Notes under the pieces: generated by a model
Told to the model about the DNA's origin: nothing
The model's input: the letters and a program-made list of their open reading frames with translations, nothing else
The model's database searches: none
Part shown: positions 24,231 to 33,230 of the stretch, piece after piece
Layout of the letters: each line of letters begins with the position of its first letter
How positions within the stretch are numbered: position 1 is the first letter of the stretch
Assembly (NCBI RefSeq): GCF_900218015.1
Contig: NZ_UFQQ01000037.1
Location: forward strand, 1 to 39,419
Reading direction: 5' to 3'
Source of the DNA: Rhodopseudomonas pentothenatexigens
GTDB lineage: Bacteria > Pseudomonadota > Alphaproteobacteria > Rhizobiales > Xanthobacteraceae
Length of the DNA stretch: 39,419 nt
Made by a program: the position numbers and the translations under genes

Positions 24231-24620
24231 CTACGGGCAGGGCACCTCGCGGCCACCCTTGGCGATGTAGGTGCCGGTCGCCGGATTGTATGAGCGGAAG
24301 CGTCGCGCGCAGTAGTCCTGCTGCCGTGCCGCCTCGGCCTGGCTGGCCGCGATCGCGCCGCCGACGATCGCCGCGCCGATGCCGAGACCAATCGCAGCGC
24401 CCGCGCCCGGGCCGCCCCAGCCGCGCCCGCGTCCGCGACCACGTCCGCGCCCACGACCCCAGCCGCGCTGCGCCTGCGCGGGGGTCGACGCCAGCGTCAT
24501 CGCCGCGCCGGTGGTGGCGATCATCCCCAATCCGTACATCGTCAGCAGCGCAACGCTCGCCAGCGCACGCGTGATGAACTTGCGGGGCCTGTTGCCCGAG
24601 GGCCGTGTCGAGTTGGTCAT
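24231..24620 (-). CDS. Small secreted BA14K-like protein
   Basis: The product has 129 residues. The Met at 24620 is preceded by GGGAG and followed by a basic N-terminus and hydrophobic signal (ITRALASVALLTMYGLGM...TPAQAQ). A GRGRGRGRGRG tract (about 53-67) leads to a Gly/Ala-rich hydrophobic segment that could insert in a membrane (GAAIGLGIGAAIVGGAIAA), then the BA14K-like end DYCARRFRSYNPATGTYIAKG and EVPCP with two Cys. Its last 30 residues clearly resemble those of the Gly-rich gene at 3372-4010, so the two are paralogous at the C-terminus. Function unknown, probably envelope. Confidence 0.82.
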   Translation of the reverse strand: MTNSTRPSGNRPRKFITRALASVALLTMYGLGMIATTGAAMTLASTPAQAQRGWGRGRGRGRGRGRGWGGPGAGAAIGLGIGAAIVGGAIAASQAEAARQQDYCARRFRSYNPATGTYIAKGGREVPCP

Positions 24621-24805
24621 GGATGCTTCTCCCGATGTTGGTGCAGCGATACTGTTTGCTGGTGAGCGCCGCGCGCTTGACGCAACTGTCGCGATACGGG
24701 GGCGACCGCGAGACTCAAAGAGGCGGACAAGATCGCCGCGCCGGGAGTGTGACAGAGCCGCGGACAGGGGACAACCGCCGCGGCGCGACAATCGATCGCG
24801 GACCG

Positions 24806-26233
24806 CTATTTTTGACCCGGCATCTTCGCCGCGACGATGTCGTCGGCTTTCACCCATCCCGGCGAGCCGACCGGAAAGCGGGTCTTGGCGCGGGCGGCGA
24901 GGTCGCGGGCGGTCTTGGCGTCGCCGCGCAGATAGGCCGCCTGCGCCGAGGCGAGATCGGCCTCGGCGTAGTTGCCCTTGTGGCCGTAGGCCATCGCCAG
25001 CTGACTGTAGCCGATCGGCACTTCACGCTCGCGGCCCAGCGCGCCACGCAGGATCTGGATCGCCTCGTCGGTGTAGGCCTTGTTGTTGCTGGCGACCAGC
25101 GCCTGGCCGAGCAGGATCTGGATCAGCGGTGCACCGCCGGTCATCGCCACCGCCTTGCGCAGCGGCGCGATCGCTTCCGCCGGCTTGCCGCCTTCGAGCA
25201 GCGCCTGGCCGCGCAGCTCGTAGAAATACGGGTTGTTGGGCTGGGCCTGAATCAGGCCGTCGATCTGCGCCAGCGCCGAGCGCAGATCGCCGTGCAGATA
25301 GCTCGCAATGGCGCGCGCGTAGCGCGCCGGCAGGCTGGTGTTCGATGCCGGATAGCGGCGATGCACCGTGTCGGCCCGTTCCATGAAGCCGGAAACCTTG
25401 GCGCGCATCATGTCGTGGCGGAGCTGCAGCGCAGGATCGTCCTTCTTCTCCCAGAACTGGCTCGAGCGGGCCAGCTCGGCGAGCGCGGCGACGCGTTCGG
25501 CCGGCATCGGATGCGACTGCGCATAGGGATCGGCGCCGCGCGCGGCGAACAGGCTCTCGTTGGTGAAGCGCTGGAAGGTTTCGTACATCCCCTTCGCGGA
25601 CTGCTGCGTCGCGTTGAGAAACTTCACCGCGGCGCGGTCGGCGTTCTCTTCCTGCTGGCGCTGATACGACAGCAGATTGCGCCGGATCATCTCCTGCGGC
25701 GCCGAGATCGCCGCGGCGCCGATGTTGCCGGCGCCGCTGTTCGGGCCGGCATTGGCGCCGGCCACCATCGCGCCGACGCCGAGCAGCATCGCGACGATCA
25801 TCTGGGTCTGGGCGTGCGAAATCTGAGTCCGCAGTTTGGAGAGATGGCCGCCGGCGAGATGGCCGGTCTCGTGCGCCAGGACGCCGATCAGCTGATTCGG
25901 CGTCTCCGCCTGCAGCAGCGCGCCGTAGTTCACGAAGATGCGCTGGCCGTCGGCGACGAAGGCGTTGAACGACGGGTCGTTGATGATCGCGACCTGGATG
26001 TTCTGCTTTTCCAACCCGGCGACCCGCAGGATCGGTCGGGTGTAGTCGCGCAGCAATTGTTCGGTCTCGGTGTCGCGCAGCAGCGGCGGCCCTTTCGCCG
26101 CGGGGGCCTGCGCCAGCACGGGAACCGGCGCCAGCGCGAGCGCCAGCGCGGTGACGACCGCGACCAGTCGCGACGCCTGCCTGCGAACGGACGGACATAG
26201 CCGTCCGGCGAAAACTGCAATGACCTTCAGCAT
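24806..26233 (-). CDS. M48-family metallopeptidase with TPR repeats (BepA-like)
   Basis: The product has 475 residues. A signal peptide at about 18-42 (ASRLVAVVTALALALAPVPVLAQ) leads to an M48 zinc protease domain with HETGH (121-125) and the third ligand Glu in QQEENADRAAVKFL. The C-terminal half (about 300-470) consists of TPR-like helix pairs such as ARYARAIASYLHGDLRSALAQIDGLI and YFYELRGQALLEGGKPAEAIAPLRKAV. This matches periplasmic BepA-type proteases that clear misassembled outer-membrane proteins. It is divergent from the aminotransferase gene with 109 bp between. Confidence 0.94.
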   Translation of the reverse strand: MLKVIAVFAGRLCPSVRRQASRLVAVVTALALALAPVPVLAQAPAAKGPPLLRDTETEQLLRDYTRPILRVAGLEKQNIQVAIINDPSFNAFVADGQRIFVNYGALLQAETPNQLIGVLAHETGHLAGGHLSKLRTQISHAQTQMIVAMLLGVGAMVAGANAGPNSGAGNIGAAAISAPQEMIRRNLLSYQRQQEENADRAAVKFLNATQQSAKGMYETFQRFTNESLFAARGADPYAQSHPMPAERVAALAELARSSQFWEKKDDPALQLRHDMMRAKVSGFMERADTVHRRYPASNTSLPARYARAIASYLHGDLRSALAQIDGLIQAQPNNPYFYELRGQALLEGGKPAEAIAPLRKAVAMTGGAPLIQILLGQALVASNNKAYTDEAIQILRGALGREREVPIGYSQLAMAYGHKGNYAEADLASAQAAYLRGDAKTARDLAARAKTRFPVGSPGWVKADDIVAAKMPGQK

Positions 26234-26342
26234 TGGCCGAGCTTCAATTACCGGATATTCCCTGATCAGCCCAGCAACGTGGCAGCAGCGCGGCGCGCAG
26301 CGGGTTACAACCGGACAGACCGCGCGGGAATAGCAGAATTCG

Positions 26343-27533
26343 ATGCTCGATGCGACCAAGACACAGCGTGCGCGCGGATTGTTGACCGCCTCCGCCCGCA
26401 GCGACGTACCACCCTTCATGGTGATGGATGTGATGGCGGCGGCGGACCGCATCGAAGCCGCCGGTGGCCACGTCATCCACATGGAAGTCGGCCAGCCATG
26501 GGCTCCGGCGCCGCGCGCCGCGCTCGCCGCCGCGCACGCCGCGCTCGACAGCAGCCGGATCGACTACACCTCGGCGCTCGGCATTCCGTCGCTGCGCGCG
26601 CGGATCGCCCGGCACTATCGCGAGACCTACGGCTGCGACGTCGATCCGGACCAGATCGTTGTCACCACCGGCTCGTCCGGCGCGTTCATCCTGTCGTTCC
26701 TGGCGCTGTTCGAGCCCGGCGACCGGGTCGCGGTGACGGTTCCCGGCTATCCGCCGTACCGGCACATTCTCAATGCGCTCGGTTGCGAGCCGGTGCCGAT
26801 CGAGACCCACAGCGAAACCCGTCACGCGTTGACCGGCGAGGCCTTGCTCGAAGCGCATCGCAAGGCGCCGCTGAAGGGCGTGCTGGTCGGCAGCCCCGCC
26901 AATCCGACCGGCACGATGATGACGCGCGAGGCGCTGACCGAACTGATCGCGGTCGCAGAGAGCGAAGGCATCCGCTTCATTTCCGACGAGATCTATCACG
27001 GCCTCGACTACGCGTTCCCCGCGGTCACCGCCGCGGAACTGTCGCGCGATGCGGTGGTGATCAACTCGTTCTCGAAGTACTTCTGCATGACCGGCTGGCG
27101 CGTCGGCTGGATGGTGCTGCCGGAGAGCCTGGTGCGGCCGGTCGAGCGGTTGCAGCAGAATCTCGCGATCTCGGTGCCGACGCTGTCGCAGATCGCCGCG
27201 GAAGCGGCGTTCGACGGCCGCGCCGAGATGGAAGCGGTCAAGCGCGGCTATGAAGAGAACCGCGCGATTCTGATCGAGGGGCTTCCGAAGGCCGGCTTGA
27301 CCGAGTTTCTGCCGGCCGACGGCGCGTTCTATCTGTATGCCGACGTCTCGACCTTCACCTCCGACAGCTACGATTTCACCAAGCGGATGCTGGAAGAGGC
27401 GAGGGTGGCGGCGACGCCGGGGATCGATTTCGATCCGGTGCGCGGCAAGAGTTTCGTGCGGTTTTCCTATGCCCGGTCGGCGGAGGACATGCGCGAGGCA
27501 GTACGTCGGATCACTGCCTGGCTCGGGCGATGA
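26343..27533 (+). CDS. PLP-dependent class I/II aminotransferase
   Basis: The product has 396 residues, fold type I. The PLP Lys is 245 in NSFSKYFCMTGWRVGW, Asn187 lies in GSPANPTGT, Asp215 and Tyr218 lie in ISDEIYHGL, and the C-terminal substrate Arg lies in SFVRFSYARS. It resembles the aspartate/aromatic aminotransferase subgroup AT-I-gamma. The substrate cannot be fixed from sequence. A tyrosine or aspartate donor is common in this group. It is divergent from the M48 peptidase gene and upstream of bioY, with no sign of an operon. Confidence 0.92.
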   Translation: MLDATKTQRARGLLTASARSDVPPFMVMDVMAAADRIEAAGGHVIHMEVGQPWAPAPRAALAAAHAALDSSRIDYTSALGIPSLRARIARHYRETYGCDVDPDQIVVTTGSSGAFILSFLALFEPGDRVAVTVPGYPPYRHILNALGCEPVPIETHSETRHALTGEALLEAHRKAPLKGVLVGSPANPTGTMMTREALTELIAVAESEGIRFISDEIYHGLDYAFPAVTAAELSRDAVVINSFSKYFCMTGWRVGWMVLPESLVRPVERLQQNLAISVPTLSQIAAEAAFDGRAEMEAVKRGYEENRAILIEGLPKAGLTEFLPADGAFYLYADVSTFTSDSYDFTKRMLEEARVAATPGIDFDPVRGKSFVRFSYARSAEDMREAVRRITAWLGR

Positions 27534-27568
27534 TCTCCGGCGCATGACAGGAGTTGCGATTTCAACGG

Positions 27569-27598
27569 TTGATCTTTGCGGCATTTCGTCGCTATAGG
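27569..27598 (+). promoter_or_regulatory. Sigma70-type promoter candidate for bioY
   Basis: TTGATC (27569-27574), 18 nt and TATAGG (27593-27598) lie about 33 bp before the bioY start. No BioR-like TTATMKATAA box is seen near it. Confidence 0.45.
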
Positions 27599-27631
27599 CT
27601 CCCGCGACTATTTCCTTCCGGGAGAATTCCC

Positions 27632-28249
27632 TTGCCGCTTGGTTCGTCCGCGCCGCCGTGCACCGGCGGCCACGCAGTGCTTGTTGCTCACTTGTGGCCG
27701 CGGCACGCGGGCGGATTCTCCGTCTGGTTGCGGATGATCGTCCTGATCGCGTCCGGCGTGCTGGTGTTGGCGCTGTCGGCCAAGGTCAACTTGCCGCTGC
27801 CGCTGGTTCCGATGACCCTGCAGACGCTGGTGGTGGTGCTGATCGGGGCCGCCTACGGCGTACGGCTCGGTGCCGCGACGCTGCTCGCCTATCTCGCCGC
27901 GGGTGCCGCGGGGCTGCCGGTGTTCGCCGGCCCGGTCGGAGGGCTGGCGCCGTTGACGGGCCCGACTGCCGGCTATCTTGCAGGGTTCGTGGCCGCCGCG
28001 TCTCTGGTCGGCTGGTTCGCCGAACGCGGCTGCGATCGTTCGGTGGCGAAACTGTTCGCGGCGATGCTCGCCGGTCACCTCGTCATCCTGACGCTCGGCT
28101 TCACCTGGCTCGCCTTCGGTCTGCATCTCGGCGTGGCCAAGGCCTGGTGGGTCGGTGTGGTTCCGTTCCTCGCCGGCTCGCTGGTCAAGTCCGCGCTTGG
28201 CGCCACCTTGTTACCCGCGATGCGCCGCATCCTCGACCACCAACGCTGA
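27632..28249 (+). CDS. bioY: Biotin transporter BioY
   Basis: The product has 205 residues from the TTG at 27632, which has a perfect GGGAG Shine-Dalgarno 7 nt upstream; no suitable ATG exists before the first membrane segment. Six hydrophobic segments cover the protein. The BioY signature runs from [20 protein letters not shown] through [24 protein letters not shown] to the [19 protein letters not shown] segment. BioY is the biotin-binding S component of ECF transporters and can also work alone. No bioM/bioN genes are nearby. Biotin is needed by AccB encoded in the same window. Confidence 0.93.
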   Translation: MPLGSSAPPCTGGHAVLVAHLWPRHAGGFSVWLRMIVLIASGVLVLALSAKVNLPLPLVPMTLQTLVVVLIGAAYGVRLGAATLLAYLAAGAAGLPVFAGPVGGLAPLTGPTAGYLAGFVAAASLVGWFAERGCDRSVAKLFAAMLAGHLVILTLGFTWLAFGLHLGVAKAWWVGVVPFLAGSLVKSALGATLLPAMRRILDHQR

Positions 28250-28273
28250 CGATTCAAAGTCAAATCGACTTGG

Positions 28274-28300
28274 CTGGCCGGTCTGCCTGCGGTCGGCCAG
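28274..28300. repeat. Inverted repeat between bioY and dctA
   Basis: CTGGCCG (28274-28280) and CGGCCAG (28294-28300) are perfect complements with a 13-nt spacer, 47 bp before the dctA start. It could be a weak bioY terminator or an operator for dctA. I looked for a sigma54 -24/-12 site here and did not find correct spacing. Confidence 0.4.
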
Positions 28301-28346
28301 CAACGTCTCCTCGTTCGACAGGCACCAAGCGAGTGGAGTGATGGCC

Positions 28347-29684
28347 ATGTCGGCGACGGCCCAAATCGAAGCACCGGCGCTGCCGCGCAGCGGCAAGTCG
28401 AAGCCGTTCTACAAGGTGCTGTACGTCCAGGTGCTGTTCGCGATCGTGATCGGCGTACTGGTCGGCTGGCTGTCGCCGCACTTCGCCACCAACGAATGGG
28501 TCAAGGCGCTGGGAGACGGCTTCGTCAAGCTGATCAAGATGGTGATCGCACCGATCATCTTCTGCACCGTGGTGTCGGGCATCGCCCACATCCAGGACGC
28601 CCGCAAGGTCGGCCGCGTCGGCATCAAGGCGCTGCTGTATTTCGAAGTGGTGTCGTCGTTCGCGCTGATCCTCGGGCTCGTCGTCGGCAATCTGTTTCCG
28701 GTCGGCCACGGTCTCGCCGCCAAGCCGGACGTCGGCGCGGTGGCCAAATACGTCGATCAGGCCAGTCACATGAACGCCGTCGACTTCGTGCTGCACATCA
28801 TCCCGGACAGCGTGGTCGGCGCCTTCGCCAAGGGCGACATCCTCCAGGTGCTGTTGTTCGCGGTGCTGTTCGGTTTCGCGCTGATGGCGCTCGGCGAGCG
28901 CGGCCATCGGCTGCGCGACGTGATCGACGACGCCGCACATGCGGTGTTCGGCGTGATCGCCATCGTGATGAAGGCGGCGCCGATCGGCGCGTTCGGCGCG
29001 ATGGCCTTCACCATCGGCAAATACGGCCCGGCCGCGCTCGGCAATCTGATCGGTCTGGTGGCGCTGTTCTACGCCACCTCGGCGTTGTTCGTTGTGCTGG
29101 TGCTGGGCACCATCGCCAAGTTCGTCGGCTTCAACATCTTCAAGTTCATCGGCTACATCAAGGACGAGCTGTTGATCGTGCTCGGCACCTCGTCGTCGGA
29201 AAGCGCGCTGCCGCAATTGATGGAGAAGCTGGAGCGGCTCGGCTGCTCGAAGTCGGTGGTCGGTCTGGTGGTGCCGACCGGCTATTCGTTCAACCTCGAC
29301 GGCACCAACATCTACATGACCTTGGCGACGCTGTTCATCGCCCAGGCGCTCGGCATCGAGCTGTCGTTCGGCGATCAGGTCGCGATCCTGCTGGTGGCGA
29401 TGCTGACCAGCAAGGGCGCCAGCGGGGTCACCGGCGCCGGCTTCGTCACGCTCGCCGGCACGCTGGCGGCCGTCAATCCGGCGCTGGTTCCGGGCATGGC
29501 GATCGTGTTCTCGATCGACAAGTTCATGAGCGAGGTCCGCGCGCTGACCAATATCACCGGCAACGGCGTCGCCGCGGTGTTCGTGTCGTGGTGGGAAGGC
29601 GAACTCGACCACGGCCGGCTGCTCGCCAATCTCGACCGCAGCGTCGATCCTTCCGACGTGGAGACGGCCGTCACGACGGGCTGA
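28347..29684 (+). CDS. dctA: C4-dicarboxylate:cation symporter DctA
   Basis: The product has 445 residues and is a DctA, importing succinate, fumarate and malate with protons or sodium. Hallmarks are [39 protein letters not shown], the reentrant-loop serine-rich motif [36 protein letters not shown] and the substrate-binding [19 protein letters not shown]. The ATG at 28347 is preferred to the ATG at 28341 because GGAG at 28335 is 8 nt from the former and only 2 nt from the latter. No dctB/dctD pair is next to it, so regulation must come from elsewhere. Confidence 0.97.
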   Translation: MSATAQIEAPALPRSGKSKPFYKVLYVQVLFAIVIGVLVGWLSPHFATNEWVKALGDGFVKLIKMVIAPIIFCTVVSGIAHIQDARKVGRVGIKALLYFEVVSSFALILGLVVGNLFPVGHGLAAKPDVGAVAKYVDQASHMNAVDFVLHIIPDSVVGAFAKGDILQVLLFAVLFGFALMALGERGHRLRDVIDDAAHAVFGVIAIVMKAAPIGAFGAMAFTIGKYGPAALGNLIGLVALFYATSALFVVLVLGTIAKFVGFNIFKFIGYIKDELLIVLGTSSSESALPQLMEKLERLGCSKSVVGLVVPTGYSFNLDGTNIYMTLATLFIAQALGIELSFGDQVAILLVAMLTSKGASGVTGAGFVTLAGTLAAVNPALVPGMAIVFSIDKFMSEVRALTNITGNGVAAVFVSWWEGELDHGRLLANLDRSVDPSDVETAVTTG

Positions 29685-29721
29685 GCGGAGTTCGACGCAT
29701 CATCGCTCGCTCAACGTGGAG

Positions 29722-29756
29722 TGCCCGCGCATGTCGCGGGCATCGGCGTTTTGAGG
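29722..29756 (+). terminator. Hairpin terminator of dctA
   Basis: TGCCCGCG (29722-29729) pairs with CGCGGGCA (29735-29742) over a 5-nt loop; a short T run (GTTTTG) follows 8 nt later. It resembles the rne terminator at 30001, with almost the same stem. Confidence 0.6.
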
Positions 29757-29834
29757 GGCCGGCAGCTTGAGAGGATAGTTCGGGGCGCAGAGAATTCGTC
29801 GCCTCTCGAGATAGCGCTCTGTTCGTCGCTTACT

Positions 29835-29926
29835 TCGTCATGGCCGGGCTTGTCCCGGCCATCCACGTCTTCCTCGCAACTTCAGCCTCGAGGCGTGGAT
29901 GCCCGGGACGAGCCCGGGCATGACGA
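29835..29926. repeat. Pair of 33-bp inverted repeats (TCATGGCCGGGCTTGTCCCGG type)
   Basis: 29835-29867 (TCGTCATGGCCGGGCTTGTC...) is the near-perfect reverse complement of 29894-29926. Each arm also contains its own small palindrome (GGCCGGG / CCCGGCC). This type of element is common between genes in Bradyrhizobium relatives. Confidence 0.85.
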
Positions 29927-29991
29927 CGGGGCAAGTCGGGACTCATCAAACAGGCGTCCCTTCGGCCAGCTCAGATCACGACCGGTGCCTG

Positions 29992-30023
29992 AAACGAAAA
30001 ATGCCCGCGACCTGCGCGGGCAT
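29992..30023 (-). terminator. Rho-independent terminator of rne
   Basis: On the minus strand the stem ATGCCCGCG / CGCGGGCAT (30015-30023 and 30001-30009) is followed by TTTTTCGTTT. It lies 28 bp after the rne stop. Flanking A and T runs allow termination in both directions. Confidence 0.85.
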
Positions 30024-30050
30024 TTTGTAATCGATCGTGTCGACAATGGA

Positions 30051-33000
30051 TTAGTTGCCGCCGCCGAAGCGGCGCGACCACCAGCCGACACGGCGGGGGG
30101 CGGCGGGGGCAGGTTCCTGCGCTGCTGCAGTTGCCGGCGCGGCTTCAGCCGCCGTCTCGGCCTCGGCCGCCGGCGGTTCGCTCACCGGCACGGACGGCGC
30201 GGTCTGTTCCTCATGAACGGCGGCTTCCGGCTGCGTCTCGACCTCGGCAGCCGGGGCGGCGGTGGTTTCGGGGGGGGATGCCGGCGCGCCGAAGCTCACC
30301 TTCTCGCGCACGGTGGAGCGGCGGCGGGCGGCCTTCTTCGCGGCGCTCTCGTCCTCGATTGCAGGCTCGGCCGTTTCCGACGCGGCGGGCGGGGCCGGCT
30401 GCGGTTCGGGCTCGGCGACCGGCTGCGACTGCTCGGCCTCCGCGGCCGGTTCGAAGCTGGGCTGCACCGACTGGCTGCCACTGTCGATGTCGGCGACAGC
30501 GTCCGCAGCTTCGGCCTCATCGGCGGCGGCGAGTTCGTCGCTGATCGAGCCGACCACGCCGGCTTCGGCTTCGTTCTCGGTGCCATCCGCATTGCCGCGG
30601 CGCCGACGGCCGCCGCGACGGCCACGGCGACGCGGACGGCGCTCGCCGTTCTCGCCCTGATCGGCGCGAGCTTCGCCTTCGTTGTCGTCTTCGCCTGCGT
30701 CGTCGCCCTCGTCGGTCTCGCCGAGCTGTTCGACGCCCTCGGCTGCGAACGGCTGTTCGCCGTCTTCGGCGGAGGTGCCGGCCTCGGCCGCTTCACGCGG
30801 CTCGCCCGACCGCCGCCGGCGGCGCCGGCGACGGCGCTTGCGGCCTTCGCCCTCGGTCTCGCCGGCTTCGCCGCCCTGATCCTCGGTGAGGCCGACGGTT
30901 TCCTCGGTCTCGATCTCGGCCTCGAAATCATAGCCGTCCTCGTCGTCCGGCTCCTCGATCGGGGCCGGCGAGGCGGCGACCTGCGCCGCGAGCAGCGCCT
31001 TGGCGGTCTCCAGGGTGTGGACCTGCTCGCCGCGATCGATCACGAACGACTGCTGGCCGCTGACGGTCGGATCGGCCAGCACCGACAGCGACACCTTGAA
31101 GCCGGTCTCGAGGTCGCGCAGGTGACCGCGCTTGTGATTGAGCACATACAGCGCCACGTCGGTGCGGGTGCGCACGATCAGATTGTGCGTCGCGCCCTTC
31201 ATCAGCACCTCTTCGAGGCCGCGCAGCAGCTGCAGCGCCACCGAGGACACCGAGCGGACGTGGCCGGAGCCGCCGCAATGCGGGCAGGGCTCGGTCGAAC
31301 TCTCCAGCACGCTGGCGCGGATACGCTGGCGCGACATTTCGAGCAGGCCGAAATGCGAGATGCGGCCGACCTGGATGCGGGCGCGGTCCTGCCGCAGGCA
31401 GTCGCTGAGCTTGCGCTCGACCGCGCGGTTGTTGCGCTTCTCGTCCATGTCGATGAAGTCGATGACGATCAGGCCGGCGAGGTCGCGCAGGCGGAGCTGC
31501 CGCGCGACTTCCTCGGCAGCCTCAATGTTGGTCTTGAGCGCGGTGTCTTCGATGTGGTGCTCGCGGGTCGAACGGCCGGAGTTGACGTCGATCGACACCA
31601 GCGCTTCGGTCTGGTTGATCACGATGTAGCCGCCCGAGCGGAGCTGCACGGTCGGCGAGAACATCGCGTCGAGCTGGCTCTCCACTCCCATCCGCGAGAA
31701 CAGCGGCTGGCCGTCGCGATACAGCTTCACCGCGCGAACCTGCGACGGCATCAGCATGTGCATGAAGTCGCGGGCCTCGCGATAGCCGGCTTCGCCGGCG
31801 ACCAGCACTTCGTCGATCTCCTTGTTGTAGAGGTCGCGCAGCGACCGCTTGATCAGCGAGCCTTCCTCGTAGACCAGCTTCGGCGCCTGCGAATTCAGCG
31901 TGATGTCGCGGACCGTCTCCCACATCCGGATCAGGTACTCGAAGTCGCGCTTGATCTCGGGCTTGGTCCGCGACGCCCCGGCCGTGCGCAGGATCACGCC
32001 CATGCCCTCCGGCACGTCGAGGTCCTGCACCACTTCCTTCAGCCGCGAGCGGTCCTGCGCCGAGGTGATCTTGCGGCTGATGCCGCCGCCGCGGGCGGTG
32101 TTGGGCATCAGCACGGCGTAGCGGCCGGCGAGCGACAGATAGGTGGTGAGCGCCGCGCCCTTGTTGCCGCGCTCTTCCTTCACGACCTGCACCAGCATCA
32201 CCTGGCGGCGCTTGATGACTTCCTGAATCTTGTACTGCCGGCGCGGACGGAAGGCGCGCTCCGGCACTTCCTCGAGCACGTCGTCGCCGCCGACGGACTC
32301 GACCACGTCCTCTTCGGCGTCTTCCTCGTCGTCCTCTTCCTCGTCGTCCTCTTCCACCTCGGCTTCGGATTCCGACTCGGTGTCGTGTTCGGAAGCTTCG
32401 CTGATCTCGCCGACCTCGTGGCCGTCATCTGCCTCGTCGGTTTCTTCGATCGGGAACGGCGCGTCCTCGGCATAGCCGGTCGCGGGCACGGCATGATCGG
32501 CAGCGTCGTCGTTCGCCGCCGGGACGGCGAATTCGGTGCTCGCCTGCGCTTCAGCCGCAGCCGGGATGGCTGCTTCCGCCTCGGCCGGTTCTGCGACCGC
32601 AACCTCGGCGGCGGGCGGCGGCTCGACGGCTTCGGCCGGCGCGCCGGTGGCCGGTTCGTCGTGCTCGGCCGCAAACTGGGGAGCGGCCTCGGTCGCCTCG
32701 GCGCGCTCGGTGGTGTCGGTCTCATGCAGCTCGTGCATCAGCCGCTCGTCGCCGGCGGCTTCCGCATCGACCTCGTGCACGTCGTGGTGTTCGACGGCCG
32801 CGTGCGGCTGATCCGCCGCCTCGGTCGCGGCTTCCACGATCTCGCTCTGCACCCGCTCGCCGTTGTTGCGGCGGCGGTGGCTGCGATGCCGCGAACGGCG
32901 GCGGTTGGAACGCTGCTCGCTTTCCTCTTCGGCTTCGCGATGGGCGCGTTCGTCGGCCTCGATCAGGGCCTGCCGGTCGGCGACCGGGATCTGGTAGTAG

Positions 33001-33230
33001 TCGGGATGGATTTCGCTGAAGGCGAGGAAGCCGTGACGATTGCCGCCGTATTCGATGAAGGCGGCCTGCAGCGAGGGTTCGACCCGGGTGACTTTGGCGA
33101 GATAAATATTGCCGCGGAGTTGTTTGCGCTGGGCTGTTTCGAAATCAAACTCTTCGACGCGGTTGCCACGGACCACGACCACCCGGGTCTCTTCCGGGTG
33201 GGTGGCGTCGATCAGCATCTTGTTGGCCAT
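30051..33230 (-). CDS. rne: Ribonuclease E
   Basis: The product has 1059 residues and is the endonuclease that starts mRNA decay and processes rRNA and tRNA at the inner face of the membrane. The S1 domain begins at about 37 (LRGNIYLAKVTRVEPSLQAAF) and is split by a long acidic, Ala/Glu-rich insert (about 90-325), a known alphaproteobacterial trait. The catalytic DNase-I-like domain has Asp548 (SIDVNSG) and Asp591/594 (VIDFIDMDEKRN). The Zn-link is CPHC at 649-652. The C-terminal scaffold (about 780-1059) is disordered, with two Arg clusters and the end RRVGWWSRRFGGG. It converges on dctA and is divergent from the amidase gene. Confidence 0.97.
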   Translation of the reverse strand: MANKMLIDATHPEETRVVVVRGNRVEEFDFETAQRKQLRGNIYLAKVTRVEPSLQAAFIEYGGNRHGFLAFSEIHPDYYQIPVADRQALIEADERAHREAEEESEQRSNRRRSRHRSHRRRNNGERVQSEIVEAATEAADQPHAAVEHHDVHEVDAEAAGDERLMHELHETDTTERAEATEAAPQFAAEHDEPATGAPAEAVEPPPAAEVAVAEPAEAEAAIPAAAEAQASTEFAVPAANDDAADHAVPATGYAEDAPFPIEETDEADDGHEVGEISEASEHDTESESEAEVEEDDEEEDDEEDAEEDVVESVGGDDVLEEVPERAFRPRRQYKIQEVIKRRQVMLVQVVKEERGNKGAALTTYLSLAGRYAVLMPNTARGGGISRKITSAQDRSRLKEVVQDLDVPEGMGVILRTAGASRTKPEIKRDFEYLIRMWETVRDITLNSQAPKLVYEEGSLIKRSLRDLYNKEIDEVLVAGEAGYREARDFMHMLMPSQVRAVKLYRDGQPLFSRMGVESQLDAMFSPTVQLRSGGYIVINQTEALVSIDVNSGRSTREHHIEDTALKTNIEAAEEVARQLRLRDLAGLIVIDFIDMDEKRNNRAVERKLSDCLRQDRARIQVGRISHFGLLEMSRQRIRASVLESSTEPCPHCGGSGHVRSVSSVALQLLRGLEEVLMKGATHNLIVRTRTDVALYVLNHKRGHLRDLETGFKVSLSVLADPTVSGQQSFVIDRGEQVHTLETAKALLAAQVAASPAPIEEPDDEDGYDFEAEIETEETVGLTEDQGGEAGETEGEGRKRRRRRRRRRSGEPREAAEAGTSAEDGEQPFAAEGVEQLGETDEGDDAGEDDNEGEARADQGENGERRPRRRGRRGGRRRRGNADGTENEAEAGVVGSISDELAAADEAEAADAVADIDSGSQSVQPSFEPAAEAEQSQPVAEPEPQPAPPAASETAEPAIEDESAAKKAARRRSTVREKVSFGAPASPPETTAAPAAEVETQPEAAVHEEQTAPSVPVSEPPAAEAETAAEAAPATAAAQEPAPAAPRRVGWWSRRFGGGN

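Larger units (their letters stand above)
29685..30050. other. Intergenic region with three hairpins between dctA and rne
   Basis: This 366-bp stretch between convergent genes holds a dctA-side hairpin, a pair of 33-bp inverted repeats and an rne terminator. The three have related sequence (GCCCG and CGGGC cores). No coding potential is seen. Confidence 0.8.

Noticed and set aside
28271-28292. Possible sigma54 -24/-12 promoter for dctA
   Set aside because: The GG and GC pairs are 11 nt apart instead of 10, and the flanks do not fit.
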